Shown: positions 15,018 through 22,985, counted from the first letter of the stretch. The stretch is 64,000 nt of DNA from an uncultured Oscillospiraceae bacterium (GCA_947588605.1 CANPYK010000009.1:1-64000); one strand, 5' to 3'. Program-made: numbers and translations. Notes: a model not told the origin generated them from the letters alone.

Positions 15018-15245
15018 AAAAAATCTCCTTTCAAATTTGAGTTTGGCAGGCGTAGCCGCCCGCCCTTCCGCTTACTTACCGCGAAGGGGGGACCCCCTCG
15101 CCGTATAACCGTGCCGGGTTGTCAGCGGGAGAGACGAGCGAGAGAAAAAGAGAGGACAAAATGACGCTAAAAAATACGAAAAAACGGCGCGGAAATTTAC
15201 TCCGCACCGTTTTTAATGGTTAAAAAATTTTTTTACTATTTTATC
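14639..15245. repeat. Segmental duplication, copy B (partner 8402-9008)
   Basis: Matches copy A at a constant offset. It extends a few bases into the 3' end of the methyltransferase, where the copies part because copy A has lost most of that gene. Confidence 0.85.
15180..15213 (-). terminator. Terminator after the methyltransferase gene
   Basis: On the minus strand AAAAACGGTGCGGA and TCCGCGCCGTTTTTT form a stem with one mismatch, 23 bases after the stop at 15236, followed by a T-run. The duplicate in copy A (8942-8977) is kept although its gene is gone. Confidence 0.75.
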
Positions 15246-15961
15246 GCCCTGATGAGCAGCATCATGGGACGGTGCATCTCGTCGGCCATACCGGGCAACG
15301 CCAGCATCTCCACGGAAGGCTGGGCTTCTTCAACGTGGTCGAGGGTGAAGCCGGCGCGGCGGAGGCCCGTCAGGATTTGCGTCAGGGTGTGGTGAAATTT
15401 GAGGACCGGCTGGCCGAGGAAAACGGTCTCACGGGGACCAGGGTAGAAGTAGTTATCAACGGGCCACGCCGCAGGTACACCGTTCTCATTCAATAGCCAC
15501 TCCTGCCGGACACCGGCGGTGAAAACAGGGTGTTCGATGTTAAAAAGGAATGTGCCTCCGGATTTCAGAGTGCGATAAACCTTCTCAAAAACCGGGTCCA
15601 GGTCGGGCACATAGTGGAGAACCAGATTGGAGATCACCAAATCGAACGCGGCTTTTGGGTAATCGTATTCCTCCAAATCGCAGACCCGGTAGGTGACGCG
15701 CGGGTCTGCATTGCGCGCCTCTGCCTCCTGAATCATCCGCTGGCTCTGGTCGATACCCAGCACCCAGGCCGCGCCGTGTTCGGCGGCATATTTGCAGTGC
15801 CAGCCGTAGCCGCAGCCCAGGTCCAGCACGGTCTTGCCAACGAGCGGCGGGATGAGTGGCTCAAGCTGGTGCCACTCCCCAGCGGCGGAAAGCCCCTCCC
15901 GGCTCCGGGGCATTTGGGCGTAGGCGGTGAAAAAATCGTCGGTGTCGTAGAGATTGTCCAT
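15236..15961 (-). CDS. Class I SAM-dependent methyltransferase
   Basis: 241 aa. Motif I VLDLGCGYG at residues 45-53 binds S-adenosylmethionine; an acidic residue follows in GIDQS (D71); FDLVISNLVLHYVPD is motif IV and TLKSGGTFLFNIEHPVF the later strand. This is the Methyltransf_11/25 type acting on small molecules; the substrate is unknown. The N terminus (MDNLYDTDDFFTAYAQMPRS) is typical of clostridial members. It is upstream of the 126-aa gene and separated from it by a terminator. A relic of a second copy lies at 9003-9055. Confidence 0.88.
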   Translation of the reverse strand: MDNLYDTDDFFTAYAQMPRSREGLSAAGEWHQLEPLIPPLVGKTVLDLGCGYGWHCKYAAEHGAAWVLGIDQSQRMIQEAEARNADPRVTYRVCDLEEYDYPKAAFDLVISNLVLHYVPDLDPVFEKVYRTLKSGGTFLFNIEHPVFTAGVRQEWLLNENGVPAAWPVDNYFYPGPRETVFLGQPVLKFHHTLTQILTGLRRAGFTLDHVEEAQPSVEMLALPGMADEMHRPMMLLIRAIK

Positions 15962-16009
15962 AAAATCAGAACCTCAAAGCAAAATCGGCTTCAGAATACC
16001 ACATCCGGA

Positions 16010-16165
16010 TCAGGCGTACCGGAGCTTTTTGGAGTGCGGCCCCTGCTTGCTGTTGTAGAGGAAGATGGGAATGAGCGCCAGGAACGCGAAGCCCTGCTCC
16101 GGCAGGGTAAAGGGGCGGCCGTAAAGGGTCAGATCCCGGTTAATATACCAGATGCCAAAAATCTC
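16010..16165 (-). pseudogene. TraX-family membrane protein, 3' fragment
   Basis: Minus-strand reading gives IFGIWYINRDLTLYGRPFTL, PEQGFAFLALIPIFLYNSKQ, then GPHSKKLRYA and a stop. The EQGFAFLALIPIFLYN-(G/S)-K pattern resembles the C-terminal part of TraX acyltransferase-like membrane proteins. An in-frame stop lies just upstream and no start or earlier helices are present. The usual ending (membrane helix and HLL) is also missing. It is a relic of about 50 codons. Confidence 0.5.
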
Positions 16166-16319
16166 ATCGGTTCATCTGATCGTTGCGTGTTCATAGTCTA
16201 TACCATTTTTCCGCCTTTTTCAACAATAATAACATGGGTTTCATTCTGCGGGGGAGTATGATATAATGTATTTATTCGAGGCGTTGCGCCGGAAAACTTG
16301 AGGATGTGGAGGTCGCTCT

Positions 16320-16493
16320 ATGGAGCCGATGAATCTTGTAAGAGACAAGTTCTCGCAGGACTGCTCAATCGAAACAGTCTTGCATCTGCTTATGACACAT
16401 TTTGATATGTCTGAGGAGGAAGCGCAGGCCCAGATCGATGAATATTTTGAGATCGTGGACTGGATGGACAAGCACCGCGACACATCGAAATAA
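16320..16493 (+). CDS. Small 57-aa acidic protein
   Basis: The ATG is 7 bases after GTGGAGG; TATAAT lies at 16262-16267. The protein (MEPMNLVRDKFSQDCSIETV, LHLLMTHFDMSEEEAQAQID, EYFEIVDWMDKHRDTSK) is helical and acidic with no membrane segment. It was too short for routine calling but has promoter-like and ribosome-binding signals. It is followed by copy B of the leader RNA. No family is recognised. Confidence 0.55.
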   Translation: MEPMNLVRDKFSQDCSIETVLHLLMTHFDMSEEEAQAQIDEYFEIVDWMDKHRDTSK

Positions 16494-16570
16494 AACTCCG
16501 GGGACAACGCCTTTCCCAAACGCAATTCGAACGCAAATTCCTTGCCTTTTTCGCGCTTTTGTGTTATAAT

Positions 16571-16704
16571 AACCTCACACCATAAAGAGTACGCGAGGGA
16601 CAGCCCCGATGACCGTACACCAACCTGCCGGAGGGTAAGGTGGTAAAGGCTGAACGATGGGCGGAAATAGCGACTGAGCGCCTGTCGTGACGATGGGCGC
16701 TTTT
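16571..16704 (+). ncRNA. S-box-like leader RNA with terminator switch, copy B
   Basis: Nearly identical to the leader at 11129 through the core; it has CCCCGATGA, which is closer to the S-box consensus than copy A. CGATGGGCG occurs at 16655-16663 and 16691-16699 around CGCCTGTCG (16679-16687); the T in the middle strand keeps both pairings through G-T. The P1-like closing region differs from copy A. The promoter is TTGCCT/TATAAT with 17 bases between. Confidence 0.6.
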
Positions 16705-16742
16705 GTTGTGCTCTCCGTGGTGAATTTATGGAGGTGCAATCA

Positions 16743-17042
16743 ATGTACACAAAGAAATTCGCGGTTATGAATGTCATCGGCAACGACGAGATAATCCTGA
16801 AGACCTTCGCCCCTGACGAGAAGGAGCGGGCCATCGCCTACGGGGAGGAGGTCGTCAAGCAACCCTTCACCGGCGTCATCGTCTGCGCCATTATCCGGGT
16901 GGACGAGAACGGCAACAAGGTCGGCAATTCGGCGCAGGTGTTCCGTGTGTGGGAGCGAGAGGGCGGCGAGAGTTACACAGCATTAACTAAAAAAGCCCGG
17001 CTGAGAAAGGACTCAACCGGACATTGGCCTGCGTGTAATTAA
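16743..17042 (+). CDS. Small unknown protein controlled by leader RNA, copy B
   Basis: 99 aa from the ATG after GGAGGTGCAATCA (an in-frame ATG 15 bases earlier overlaps the ribosome site). Residues 1-70 match the protein at 11294 (FAVMNVIGNDEIILKTFAPD, GVIVCAIIRVDENGNKVGNS). The tail is different (REGGESYTALTKKARLRKDS) and partly coincides with a repeat (AAAAAAGCCCGGCTG) also seen at 1376, so the end may have been changed by insertion or deletion. The function is unknown. Confidence 0.7.
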   Translation: MYTKKFAVMNVIGNDEIILKTFAPDEKERAIAYGEEVVKQPFTGVIVCAIIRVDENGNKVGNSAQVFRVWEREGGESYTALTKKARLRKDSTGHWPACN

Positions 17043-17143
17043 TTATAGGAATTGAAGAAGCCAAGTAATATCAACAGTTTGTTGGCTGTCAGCAAGAAGC
17101 TTTATCTGAAGAAAGCCTGACGAAAAGAATAATAAATTCTTTA

Positions 17144-18349
17144 CTAACAGTCATTCTCACTAAAAGCCAGTTCTGTCTCCCAAGAATCGTCTATCAACGA
17201 ATTGCAGAATAAGACGTATTCTGATGCTTTGGCGTTTAGCAACGCAAATTGATCAGTAAATCTATATCTTTCACACAATCTGAGAAGGAAAAACAGATTA
17301 CTAACGAGTTCTGCTACTTCTTCATCTGACATGATGTGAGGGTCAAACGTATCTAAAGAGAATTTGTGCATTATCGCGTCCAAATTGCGGATATAGGCAG
17401 TTTTTTGTTCAGAAGAGGCCCCCTCGTACTCCTTTAGAATGTCAACAGTTTTATTCATAATTGCTTTCCAAAGGCTCCTGCTACCGTGACACTTGAGGAA
17501 CCAGCGTTCCGGATCGCTTAAAGGTCGTTCTTTGTTTATATCCGCCAACAACCGTTCAGATGTGTCCGTAATATATTCATAAGCAGTGTTGATTTGCAAG
17601 AGACATGACCAAAAATCGATTTTTTGGTTCACTATGTGAGACAGCTGCAAGTTTTCATTAGCCAACTTGCAAAGCTGGTCACTTAAAATGTCGATATTAT
17701 TGTTGAGATCTTCATTTTCAGCTGACTTTTTTTCAATTTCAATGGTGTATGTGTTTAATTTATCTTTCAACTCTTTGATTTCCGACTCAAATTGTAACCG
17801 TTGCTGCTCAATAGCGTCATATATTTGCTGGTTGATTTTATCTGCCCGCACCCACCCGGGTGCATCCGTAATGTTTTTTAGGTCGGATAAAGCAGCGAGA
17901 GCAGCTGATTTTAAATTATCTTTATTGTTCCATTTTTTGATTACCCTTCCGGCACATACCTTTTTTCTGAACTCATCTAAGCGACGGACTTTCTCTGGCG
18001 TGGTCTCTGTTTTAGCTCTAGGCAACGAGTCAATATCCTCATGAATGAGAGCCAATACTGGTTTTCCGGAAAAAATTGCATAATCAAATTCCATTTCAGT
18101 ATAACTTACGGTTTTTCCAGAACTGTCTTTTCCCATAGAACCATATTTACCAGCAATAATCAGAAGATAAAAATCACTGTCGTCGATTACTTGTTTGATC
18201 ACATCCCACTGGGCCAAATTAGATGCAGGGAACAGTTCCATACCTGCAGGAATGCAATGAGATTCCAGTATCGCTTGAGTAATCTCCTTTCGTTCTTCTA
18301 TTAAATCTTCATATGTAGAGCTGACAAATACTTGATATTTTATTTCCAT
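17144..18349 (-). CDS. DUF4062-domain protein with coiled coil
   Basis: 401 aa. The N terminus (YQVFVSSTYEDLIEERKEIT, then GMELFPASNLAQWDVIKQVI, then SDFYLLIIAGKYGSM) is a clear DUF4062 domain, a TIR/SLOG-like nucleotide-handling fold that recurs in signalling and anti-phage proteins. About 100-160 is helical, about 185-245 a coiled coil (QRLQFESEIKELKDKLNTYT, EIEKKSAENEDLNNNIDILS), and the C-terminal 150 residues are helical and unassigned. There is no nuclease, protease or NACHT motif. The gene is strikingly AT-rich against its GC-rich surroundings and lies beside tRNA-Pro, so it was probably acquired by transfer. A defence role is plausible but only inferred. Confidence 0.85.
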   Translation of the reverse strand: MEIKYQVFVSSTYEDLIEERKEITQAILESHCIPAGMELFPASNLAQWDVIKQVIDDSDFYLLIIAGKYGSMGKDSSGKTVSYTEMEFDYAIFSGKPVLALIHEDIDSLPRAKTETTPEKVRRLDEFRKKVCAGRVIKKWNNKDNLKSAALAALSDLKNITDAPGWVRADKINQQIYDAIEQQRLQFESEIKELKDKLNTYTIEIEKKSAENEDLNNNIDILSDQLCKLANENLQLSHIVNQKIDFWSCLLQINTAYEYITDTSERLLADINKERPLSDPERWFLKCHGSRSLWKAIMNKTVDILKEYEGASSEQKTAYIRNLDAIMHKFSLDTFDPHIMSDEEVAELVSNLFFLLRLCERYRFTDQFALLNAKASEYVLFCNSLIDDSWETELAFSENDC

Positions 18350-18458
18350 ATACTCATCTCCCCTGCAAGTCTTGTTTGAATTGAGATTAAAGCAGATGGT
18401 TTTATCTGCAAATTACACTATTAACAAGTCTCGTAGTTAGAGTATAACATAGACTAAA

Positions 18459-18493
18459 TGAAAAGTCGACAAGTTTCAAAGAGACTTGTCGAC
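18459..18493 (-). terminator. Terminator of tRNA-Pro
   Basis: On the minus strand GTCGACAAGT and ACTTGTCGAC pair perfectly around a 9-nt loop, followed by TTTTCATTT, 5 bases after the tRNA end. Confidence 0.85.
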
Positions 18494-18497
18494 TTTC

Positions 18498-18574
18498 TGG
18501 TCCGAGTGGTGGGATTCGGACCCACGTTCTCTTGCTCCCAAAGCAAGCGCGATACCAAACTTCGCCACACCCGG
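18498..18574 (-). tRNA. tRNA-Pro (anticodon TGG)
   Basis: 77 nt with encoded CCA. Acceptor CCGGGTG/CACTCGG (one G-T), anticodon stem CTTGC/GCAAG around TTTGGGA, and T arm GTGGG-TCCGAAT-CCCAC. The T loop starts with TCC instead of TTC, an uncommon change. It is followed by a terminator and then the AT-rich DUF4062 gene, a usual integration setting, although no integrase or second att site is seen. Confidence 0.9.
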
Positions 18575-18712
18575 ATATTTAATTTTCGTTTTTCACAGTT
18601 GTGGTCAACTATGTGGTCAAGTCCCTTTCCACGGGGGATTTTGTGGGGAGGGGAAACGGATTTCAGCTTAGAGCCGTGCGGCTTTTGAGAGGTTGACGCT
18701 TGACAAACCCCC

Positions 18713-18768
18713 GCCGATGTTACACGCTCCCAAATGTCGCGCCCTACCGACTGGGCTGCACCTGGATA
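18713..18768 (-). pseudogene. tRNA-Pro-like remnant
   Basis: The minus strand contains AGGTGC, a D arm GCCC-AGTCGGTA-GGGC and a TTTGGGA loop identical to that of the adjacent tRNA-Pro. The anticodon stem does not pair properly and no T arm or matching acceptor is seen. It is probably a decayed tRNA, perhaps from an old integration or duplication. Confidence 0.4.
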
Positions 18769-18878
18769 TTCGCGTTGCGCCCCCATTATACCCCCTCGCG
18801 GCTTATTTGGCAAGGGGTGGGGGTTGGAATTTTCGGCGGGGTGTGGTAGAATGGAGAAAACGCAAGGTGGGTGATCGT

Positions 18879-19514
18879 ATGCGCATGAGAAAAAAACCGA
18901 ATCTGGTGCCCCGCGTGGAGCGGTGCGCGGAGCTCCTGGAGCCCGCGCCGGAGGAGCGCCGGGGGCGGTGGCTTGCGGATTTCCCCGGCTTTTCGGCGCT
19001 CCACCTGGAGCTGGGGTGCGGCAAGGGCCGCTTCACGGTGTCCATGGCGGAGGCCGACCCCCGGGTGCTCTTCGTGGCCGTGGAGCGGGTGCTGGACGCC
19101 ATGGTGGTGGCCATGGAGCGGGCGAAGGAGGCCGGGCTTGCCAACGTGCGCTTCCTGGACTTCGACGCCGCCGGGTGCGAGAGCGTCTTCGCCCCCGGCG
19201 AGGTGGACCGCCTCTACATCAACTTCCCGGACCCCTGGCGCAAATCCCGCCAGTTCAAGCGCCGCCTCACCGCGCCGTCCTTCCTGAAGATCTACGAGCA
19301 CATTTTAAAGCCGGAGGGCGAGATCTGGTTCAAAACCGACAACCGCCCCCTCTTCGATTGGTCCGTGGAGCAGTTCGAGGCCGAGGGCTGGACGCTGACC
19401 CAGGTGACCCACGACCTCCCCGACGCCGACGCCGGCGCCATGACCGACTACGAGGCCAAATTCCGCGCCCAGGGCGTCCCCATCAACCGCCTGGTGGCCA
19501 GGAAATCCCGCTGA
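18879..19514 (+). CDS. trmB: tRNA (guanine-N7-)-methyltransferase
   Basis: 211 aa. It methylates G46 in the tRNA variable loop using SAM. Motifs of the TrmB family are clear: LELGCGKGRFTVSMAE (SAM site), VAVERVLDAMVVAMERAKEA, VDRLYINFPDPWRKSRQFKR (the conserved NFPDPWxKxRHxKRR, here with Q in place of H) and IWFKTDNRPLFDWSVEQF. The ATG at 18879 gives the usual family length. It is a single gene followed by a bidirectional terminator shared with the convergent ferredoxin-type gene. Confidence 0.95.
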   Translation: MRMRKKPNLVPRVERCAELLEPAPEERRGRWLADFPGFSALHLELGCGKGRFTVSMAEADPRVLFVAVERVLDAMVVAMERAKEAGLANVRFLDFDAAGCESVFAPGEVDRLYINFPDPWRKSRQFKRRLTAPSFLKIYEHILKPEGEIWFKTDNRPLFDWSVEQFEAEGWTLTQVTHDLPDADAGAMTDYEAKFRAQGVPINRLVARKSR

Positions 19515-19518
19515 ACCA

Positions 19519-19557
19519 AAAGCTCCCCGCCCCCACACCGGAGGCGAGGAGCTTTTT
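19519..19557. terminator. Bidirectional terminator
   Basis: AAAGCTCCCCGCC and GGCGAGGAGCTTTTT form a stem with T-runs on both strands, between the convergent trmB and ferredoxin-type gene. Confidence 0.8.
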
Positions 19558-19570
19558 CGATGCCCTCTAT

Positions 19571-20263
19571 TCATTCAACGATCCGCCCGTCCGTGGCGAT
19601 GGTCACGACCCTCGTCGGGATCTCCCTCCCGCTGGCCCGGACCGCCCGTTTGACGGCGTTCTCAAGCCCGCCGCAGCAGGGGACCTCCATGCGGGCGACG
19701 GTGACGCTCTTCACGTCGTTCAGCGCGAGGATTTGCGTCAGCTTCCCGGCGTAGTCCGCCATATCCAGCTTCGGACAGCCAATCAGCGTGACCCTGCCCC
19801 GGATAAAGTCGTTGTGGAAATTCCCGTATGCGTAGGCGGTGCAGTCGGCGGCGATCAGCAGGTCCGCGCCGTTGAAATAGGGCGCGTTTACGGGAGCCAG
19901 CTTGATCTGCACCGGCCACTGGGAAAGGCGGCTGTGGACAGGCATATTTTTAGCCTGCGTTTCTTCGCGATGAATTTCTTTCGAAGCTGTGCCGGGGCAG
20001 CCGCAAGGCAATTTTTCTGCGCCCTTCGTCTGCTTGGCCGCCCTGACCGCCGCCTCGTCGTAGGCCGGCGCCTCCCGCTCCTCAAAGCGGATCGCCCCCG
20101 TCGGACAGGCGGGCAAGCAGTCGCCCAGCCCGTCGCAGTAGTCCTCACGCAAAAGCCTCGCCTTGCCGCCCACGAGCCCGATTGCTCCCTCGTGACAGGC
20201 CTCGGCGCAAATACCGCACCCGTTGCACTTTTCCTCGTCGATTTTGATGATTTTTCTGATCAT
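19571..20263 (-). CDS. 4Fe-4S ferredoxin-domain protein
   Basis: 230 aa, starting at the ATG 7 bases after AGGAGG on the minus strand. The N terminus has a complete CxxCxxCxxxC cluster (CNGCGICAEAC) and a second site CDGLGDCLPACP in which the second Cys of the usual motif is Leu. The C-terminal half (LLIAADCTAYAYGNFHND, LIGCPKLDMADY, VARMEVPCCGGLENAVKRA) has further Cys pairs and occurs in many anaerobes next to Fnr-type regulators. It is probably a cytoplasmic electron-transfer protein linked to redox or nitrosative stress; the partner is unknown. It is divergent from the Crp/Fnr gene, with a palindrome over its probable -10. Confidence 0.85.
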   Translation of the reverse strand: MIRKIIKIDEEKCNGCGICAEACHEGAIGLVGGKARLLREDYCDGLGDCLPACPTGAIRFEEREAPAYDEAAVRAAKQTKGAEKLPCGCPGTASKEIHREETQAKNMPVHSRLSQWPVQIKLAPVNAPYFNGADLLIAADCTAYAYGNFHNDFIRGRVTLIGCPKLDMADYAGKLTQILALNDVKSVTVARMEVPCCGGLENAVKRAVRASGREIPTRVVTIATDGRIVE

Positions 20264-20300
20264 TATGTATTCCTCCTGTTTTAAAACATCGCGCATTCCT

Positions 20301-20321
20301 TGACTTCCTGGAGTCATTATA
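20301..20321. promoter_or_regulatory. Palindromic operator over promoter, Crp/Fnr-type candidate
   Basis: TGACT-TCCTGG-AGTCA (20301-20316) is a near-perfect inverted repeat in the divergent intergenic region. On the minus strand TATAAT (complement of 20316-20321) overlaps its edge, so binding would affect the ferredoxin-type gene. The neighbouring Crp/Fnr protein is the likely binder. Confidence 0.5.
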
Positions 20322-20372
20322 GTACGATAAAAGAAACAAGTATGTTGTATTTCCAACAGAAATGAGGTTTTA

Positions 20373-21038
20373 ATGAAAAAATATGTGACTGTCCTCAAAA
20401 GGACAAAGCTTTTCTCCGGCGTTGGGGAGGAGGACATCCTCCCGATGCTGAATTGTCTGAACGCAGTCGTTCGACAGGTTGGCAAGGGGGAATATGTGTT
20501 TCGACAGGGGGAGTATATCCGCAGCCTTATGATACTCGGTTCGGGTCGGCTCCACATTCAGAAAGAGGATTATTGGGGCAACCTTAATATTCTGAATGAG
20601 ATTCGGCCCGGAGAGATGTTTGGGGAAGCCTATATTGTGCCAAACAGCGATCCTTTGATGAACGATGTCGTTGCCACTGAGGAAAGCACAATCCTCTTTT
20701 TCGATATGGAGCGGATCCTGACCGTATGTCCCTCCGCCTGCCCTTTTCACACCCAGCTTATAAAGAATATGGTTTATACAATCTCAGATAAGAACAAAAA
20801 ACTTGTTCAAAAAATAAGCTATATATCCCAACGTTCCACAAGAGAAAAGCTGCTGTCCTACCTTTCCGACGAGGCGAAGCGGCAAAACAGCAGTTCGTTT
20901 TCCATTCCCTTTAACCGCCAACAGTTGGCGGATTTCCTGTCAGTGGATCGCAGCGCCATGTCCAACGAGCTCTGCAAGCTGCGGGACGTGGGAATGCTGG
21001 ATTTTCACAAGAGCGAATTTACATTATACGACGTTTAA
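20373..21038 (+). CDS. Crp/Fnr-family transcriptional regulator
   Basis: 221 aa. Residues 10-120 form a cyclic-nucleotide-binding-like barrel (YVFRQGEYIRSLMILGSGRL, RPGEMFGEAY), and residues 145-215 the Crp-type winged helix (RSTREKLLSYLSDEAKRQNS, FNRQQLADFLSVDRSAMSNE). There is no N-terminal FNR-type Cys cluster; a Cys pair occurs in VCPSACPFH near the hinge. The effector-binding arginine of Crp is not evident, so the signal is unknown. It is transcribed away from the ferredoxin-type gene, which is probably its target. It is AT-richer than its surroundings. Confidence 0.9.
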   Translation: MKKYVTVLKRTKLFSGVGEEDILPMLNCLNAVVRQVGKGEYVFRQGEYIRSLMILGSGRLHIQKEDYWGNLNILNEIRPGEMFGEAYIVPNSDPLMNDVVATEESTILFFDMERILTVCPSACPFHTQLIKNMVYTISDKNKKLVQKISYISQRSTREKLLSYLSDEAKRQNSSSFSIPFNRQQLADFLSVDRSAMSNELCKLRDVGMLDFHKSEFTLYDV

Positions 21039-21055
21039 AAAGCGCCATGCCCCCC

Positions 21056-21645
21056 TCATCTCAACCCATTCGCGAACACCCAGGAGTAGAACAGCTCCTT
21101 TGGCGGCTTCACGTATTCATACTCCCGCAGGGAAGGCGTCGTATCTACGATCCTCACGGCCTGCGCCAGCACCTCTTCGGCGGACCTGCCCGCCACGTCG
21201 AGCTCCGCCTCGTTCACAAGGGGCGCTCGCTCCAGATTCTTCTGATTCATCTTTTCCTGAAGCTCAAAATCGATGAGCCCGCCTTCCGGCCGGTTCCTCA
21301 TCTGTTCCCGAATCTGTCTCAGATCGCTGGATATCAGCTTGATCGTGATAAACTCCGTCCCCTTGAAAACAAGGGGAATGTCCGCCGTCCTCAGATCGTC
21401 GATATCGGAGGCGATGATGTTTTTATACCCCAGCCGGTGAAAGCACCACAGCATTGCCACCTGATTTTCCCAGCAGGTCAGCTCCTCCAGCTCGCCGCTC
21501 ATGGGCTCGACGCCGTCCCGCGAAATAAATTCCGGCACCATGGGCTGTTCCACGCACGTGGTTTTATAGTGCGCCAGCAGTCCCCGGCACAAGGTGGTCT
21601 TCCCGATCCCGCTGGCCCCGTCACAAAAATAAAATCCTTCATCAT
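21056..21645 (-). pseudogene. P-loop kinase-like ATPase, frameshifted near start
   Basis: The expected start MMKDFIFVTG (ATG 21643-21645, after AAAGGCGG) is in one frame, but the Walker A GASGIGKTTLCRGLLAHY continues in another. One G missing in the run ACGGGGCCAG explains the shift exactly. The rest (about 185 aa: PEFISRDGVEP, LWCFHRLGYKNIIASDIDD, FKGTEFITIKLISSDLRQIR) resembles small nucleoside-kinase or AAA-type proteins. Without correction the open frame would start far upstream in a non-coding palindrome. It is either a genuine inactivation, programmed slippage or a sequence error. It is last in the thiI-M28-cinA run. Confidence 0.65.
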
Positions 21646-21716
21646 AACCGCCTTTCCCGCCGGCATGATCGCCGGCGGGAAAACTTTTCACTTTTGATGT
21701 TCTCGCCCCGCGCCCC

Positions 21717-22985
21717 TCAGCTCTCCCAGCTCTCCACGTCAAGCCCCGTCAAAAACCTCCGGACCATGTCCAGGGCGTGGTTGGCGGCGGCGGTGCGGAC
21801 GCGGTCGCGGTCGTGGCCCAGGTGGAGGTGGCGGGTGTAGGCGGCGCGGTGGGTGGCGAGGCTCACGAAGACGGTGCCCACCGGCGTGCCCAGCTCGTCG
21901 GTGCCGGGACCGGCGATGCCGGTGATGCCGATGCCCAGGTCCGATTCGAACCTCGCCCGCACCCCCTGGGCCATGGCCTCGGCCACGGAGGGGGAGACGA
22001 CGCCGTCGTGCTCGATCATATCCGCCGGCACGCCCAGCAGCGCCGTCTTGGACGCCGGGGCGTAGGTGACCGCGCCGCCCAGATAGACCTCCGACGCGCC
22101 GGGCAGGTCCGTCATGCGCTTGGACACCAGCCCCCCGGTACAGCTCTCGGCGGCGGCCAGGGTGACGTTCTTCTCCTTCAAAAGCTGGAACACAGTGTTC
22201 TCCAGCGTATCCGTGTCGATGCCGTAGATGCAGCTGCCGATCTTCTCCCGGACCTCGGCGATGACCGGGGCCATCAGCCGCTCGGCCTCCTCGTCGGTCC
22301 TGGCCCGCGCCGTGACGCGCAGGCGCACCTCGCCGGACTTGGCGTAGGGGGCCAGGGTGGGATTTTGAAGCCGCAGCATGGTCTCCCGCAGCTTATCCTC
22401 CACGAAGGATTCACCCAGCCCGAAGATATGGATGTTGTGGCTGCGCAGCTCCAGATCCGAAAGCTTCCTCAGATACGGCATGGCGCAGGCGCGGAACATG
22501 GGCACGCACTCCCTGGGCGGGCCGGGGAGCATGAGCACCCGGACGCCGTCCGCCTCAAAGGCGCACCCCGGCGCGGTGCCGCAGTCGTTGTGGAAGACGG
22601 TACACCCCTCGGGCAAGAGAGCCTGCTGATAGTTGTTGTCCGTCATCTGGTGGCTGTGAAGGCGGTTAGCGAAGTAGTCCCGGATCTCCCGGGCCTCCCG
22701 CTCGTCAAAAATGAGCTTCTTCCCGAACGCCTCCGCCAGTGTCTGCTTGGTGAGGTCGTCGCAGGTGGGCCCCAGCCCCCCGGTGGTGATGAGGATGTCG
22801 GCCCGCGTCTTGGCGACGGCCACGGCGGCCTTGAGCCGCTCGGGATTGTCGCCCACCACGGTGTGATAATAGACGTTGATGCCCAGCTCCGAGAGCATTT
22901 GGGAGATGTCCCGGGCGTCGGTGTTGGCGATGTTGCCAAGTAGGAGCTCCGTGCCCACGGAGATGATCTCGGCGGTGTGTGTCAT
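21717..22985 (-). CDS. cinA: CinA-family protein (nicotinamide-nucleotide amidohydrolase)
   Basis: 422 aa, the usual two-domain CinA. The N-terminal half is a MoCF-biosynthesis-like domain (EIISVGTELLLGNIANTDAR, ITTGGLGPTCDDLTKQTLAE). The C-terminal domain from about 250 is the deamidase (AAAESCTGGLVSKRMTDLPG, VYLGGAVTYA, GITGIAGPGTDELGTPVGTV). The family hydrolyses NMN to nicotinate mononucleotide and ADP-ribose-type compounds in NAD recycling. The start follows AAGGAGGCATTTTT. It lies 34 bases after the M28 peptidase gene on the same strand. Confidence 0.95.
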   Translation of the reverse strand: MTHTAEIISVGTELLLGNIANTDARDISQMLSELGINVYYHTVVGDNPERLKAAVAVAKTRADILITTGGLGPTCDDLTKQTLAEAFGKKLIFDEREAREIRDYFANRLHSHQMTDNNYQQALLPEGCTVFHNDCGTAPGCAFEADGVRVLMLPGPPRECVPMFRACAMPYLRKLSDLELRSHNIHIFGLGESFVEDKLRETMLRLQNPTLAPYAKSGEVRLRVTARARTDEEAERLMAPVIAEVREKIGSCIYGIDTDTLENTVFQLLKEKNVTLAAAESCTGGLVSKRMTDLPGASEVYLGGAVTYAPASKTALLGVPADMIEHDGVVSPSVAEAMAQGVRARFESDLGIGITGIAGPGTDELGTPVGTVFVSLATHRAAYTRHLHLGHDRDRVRTAAANHALDMVRRFLTGLDVESWES

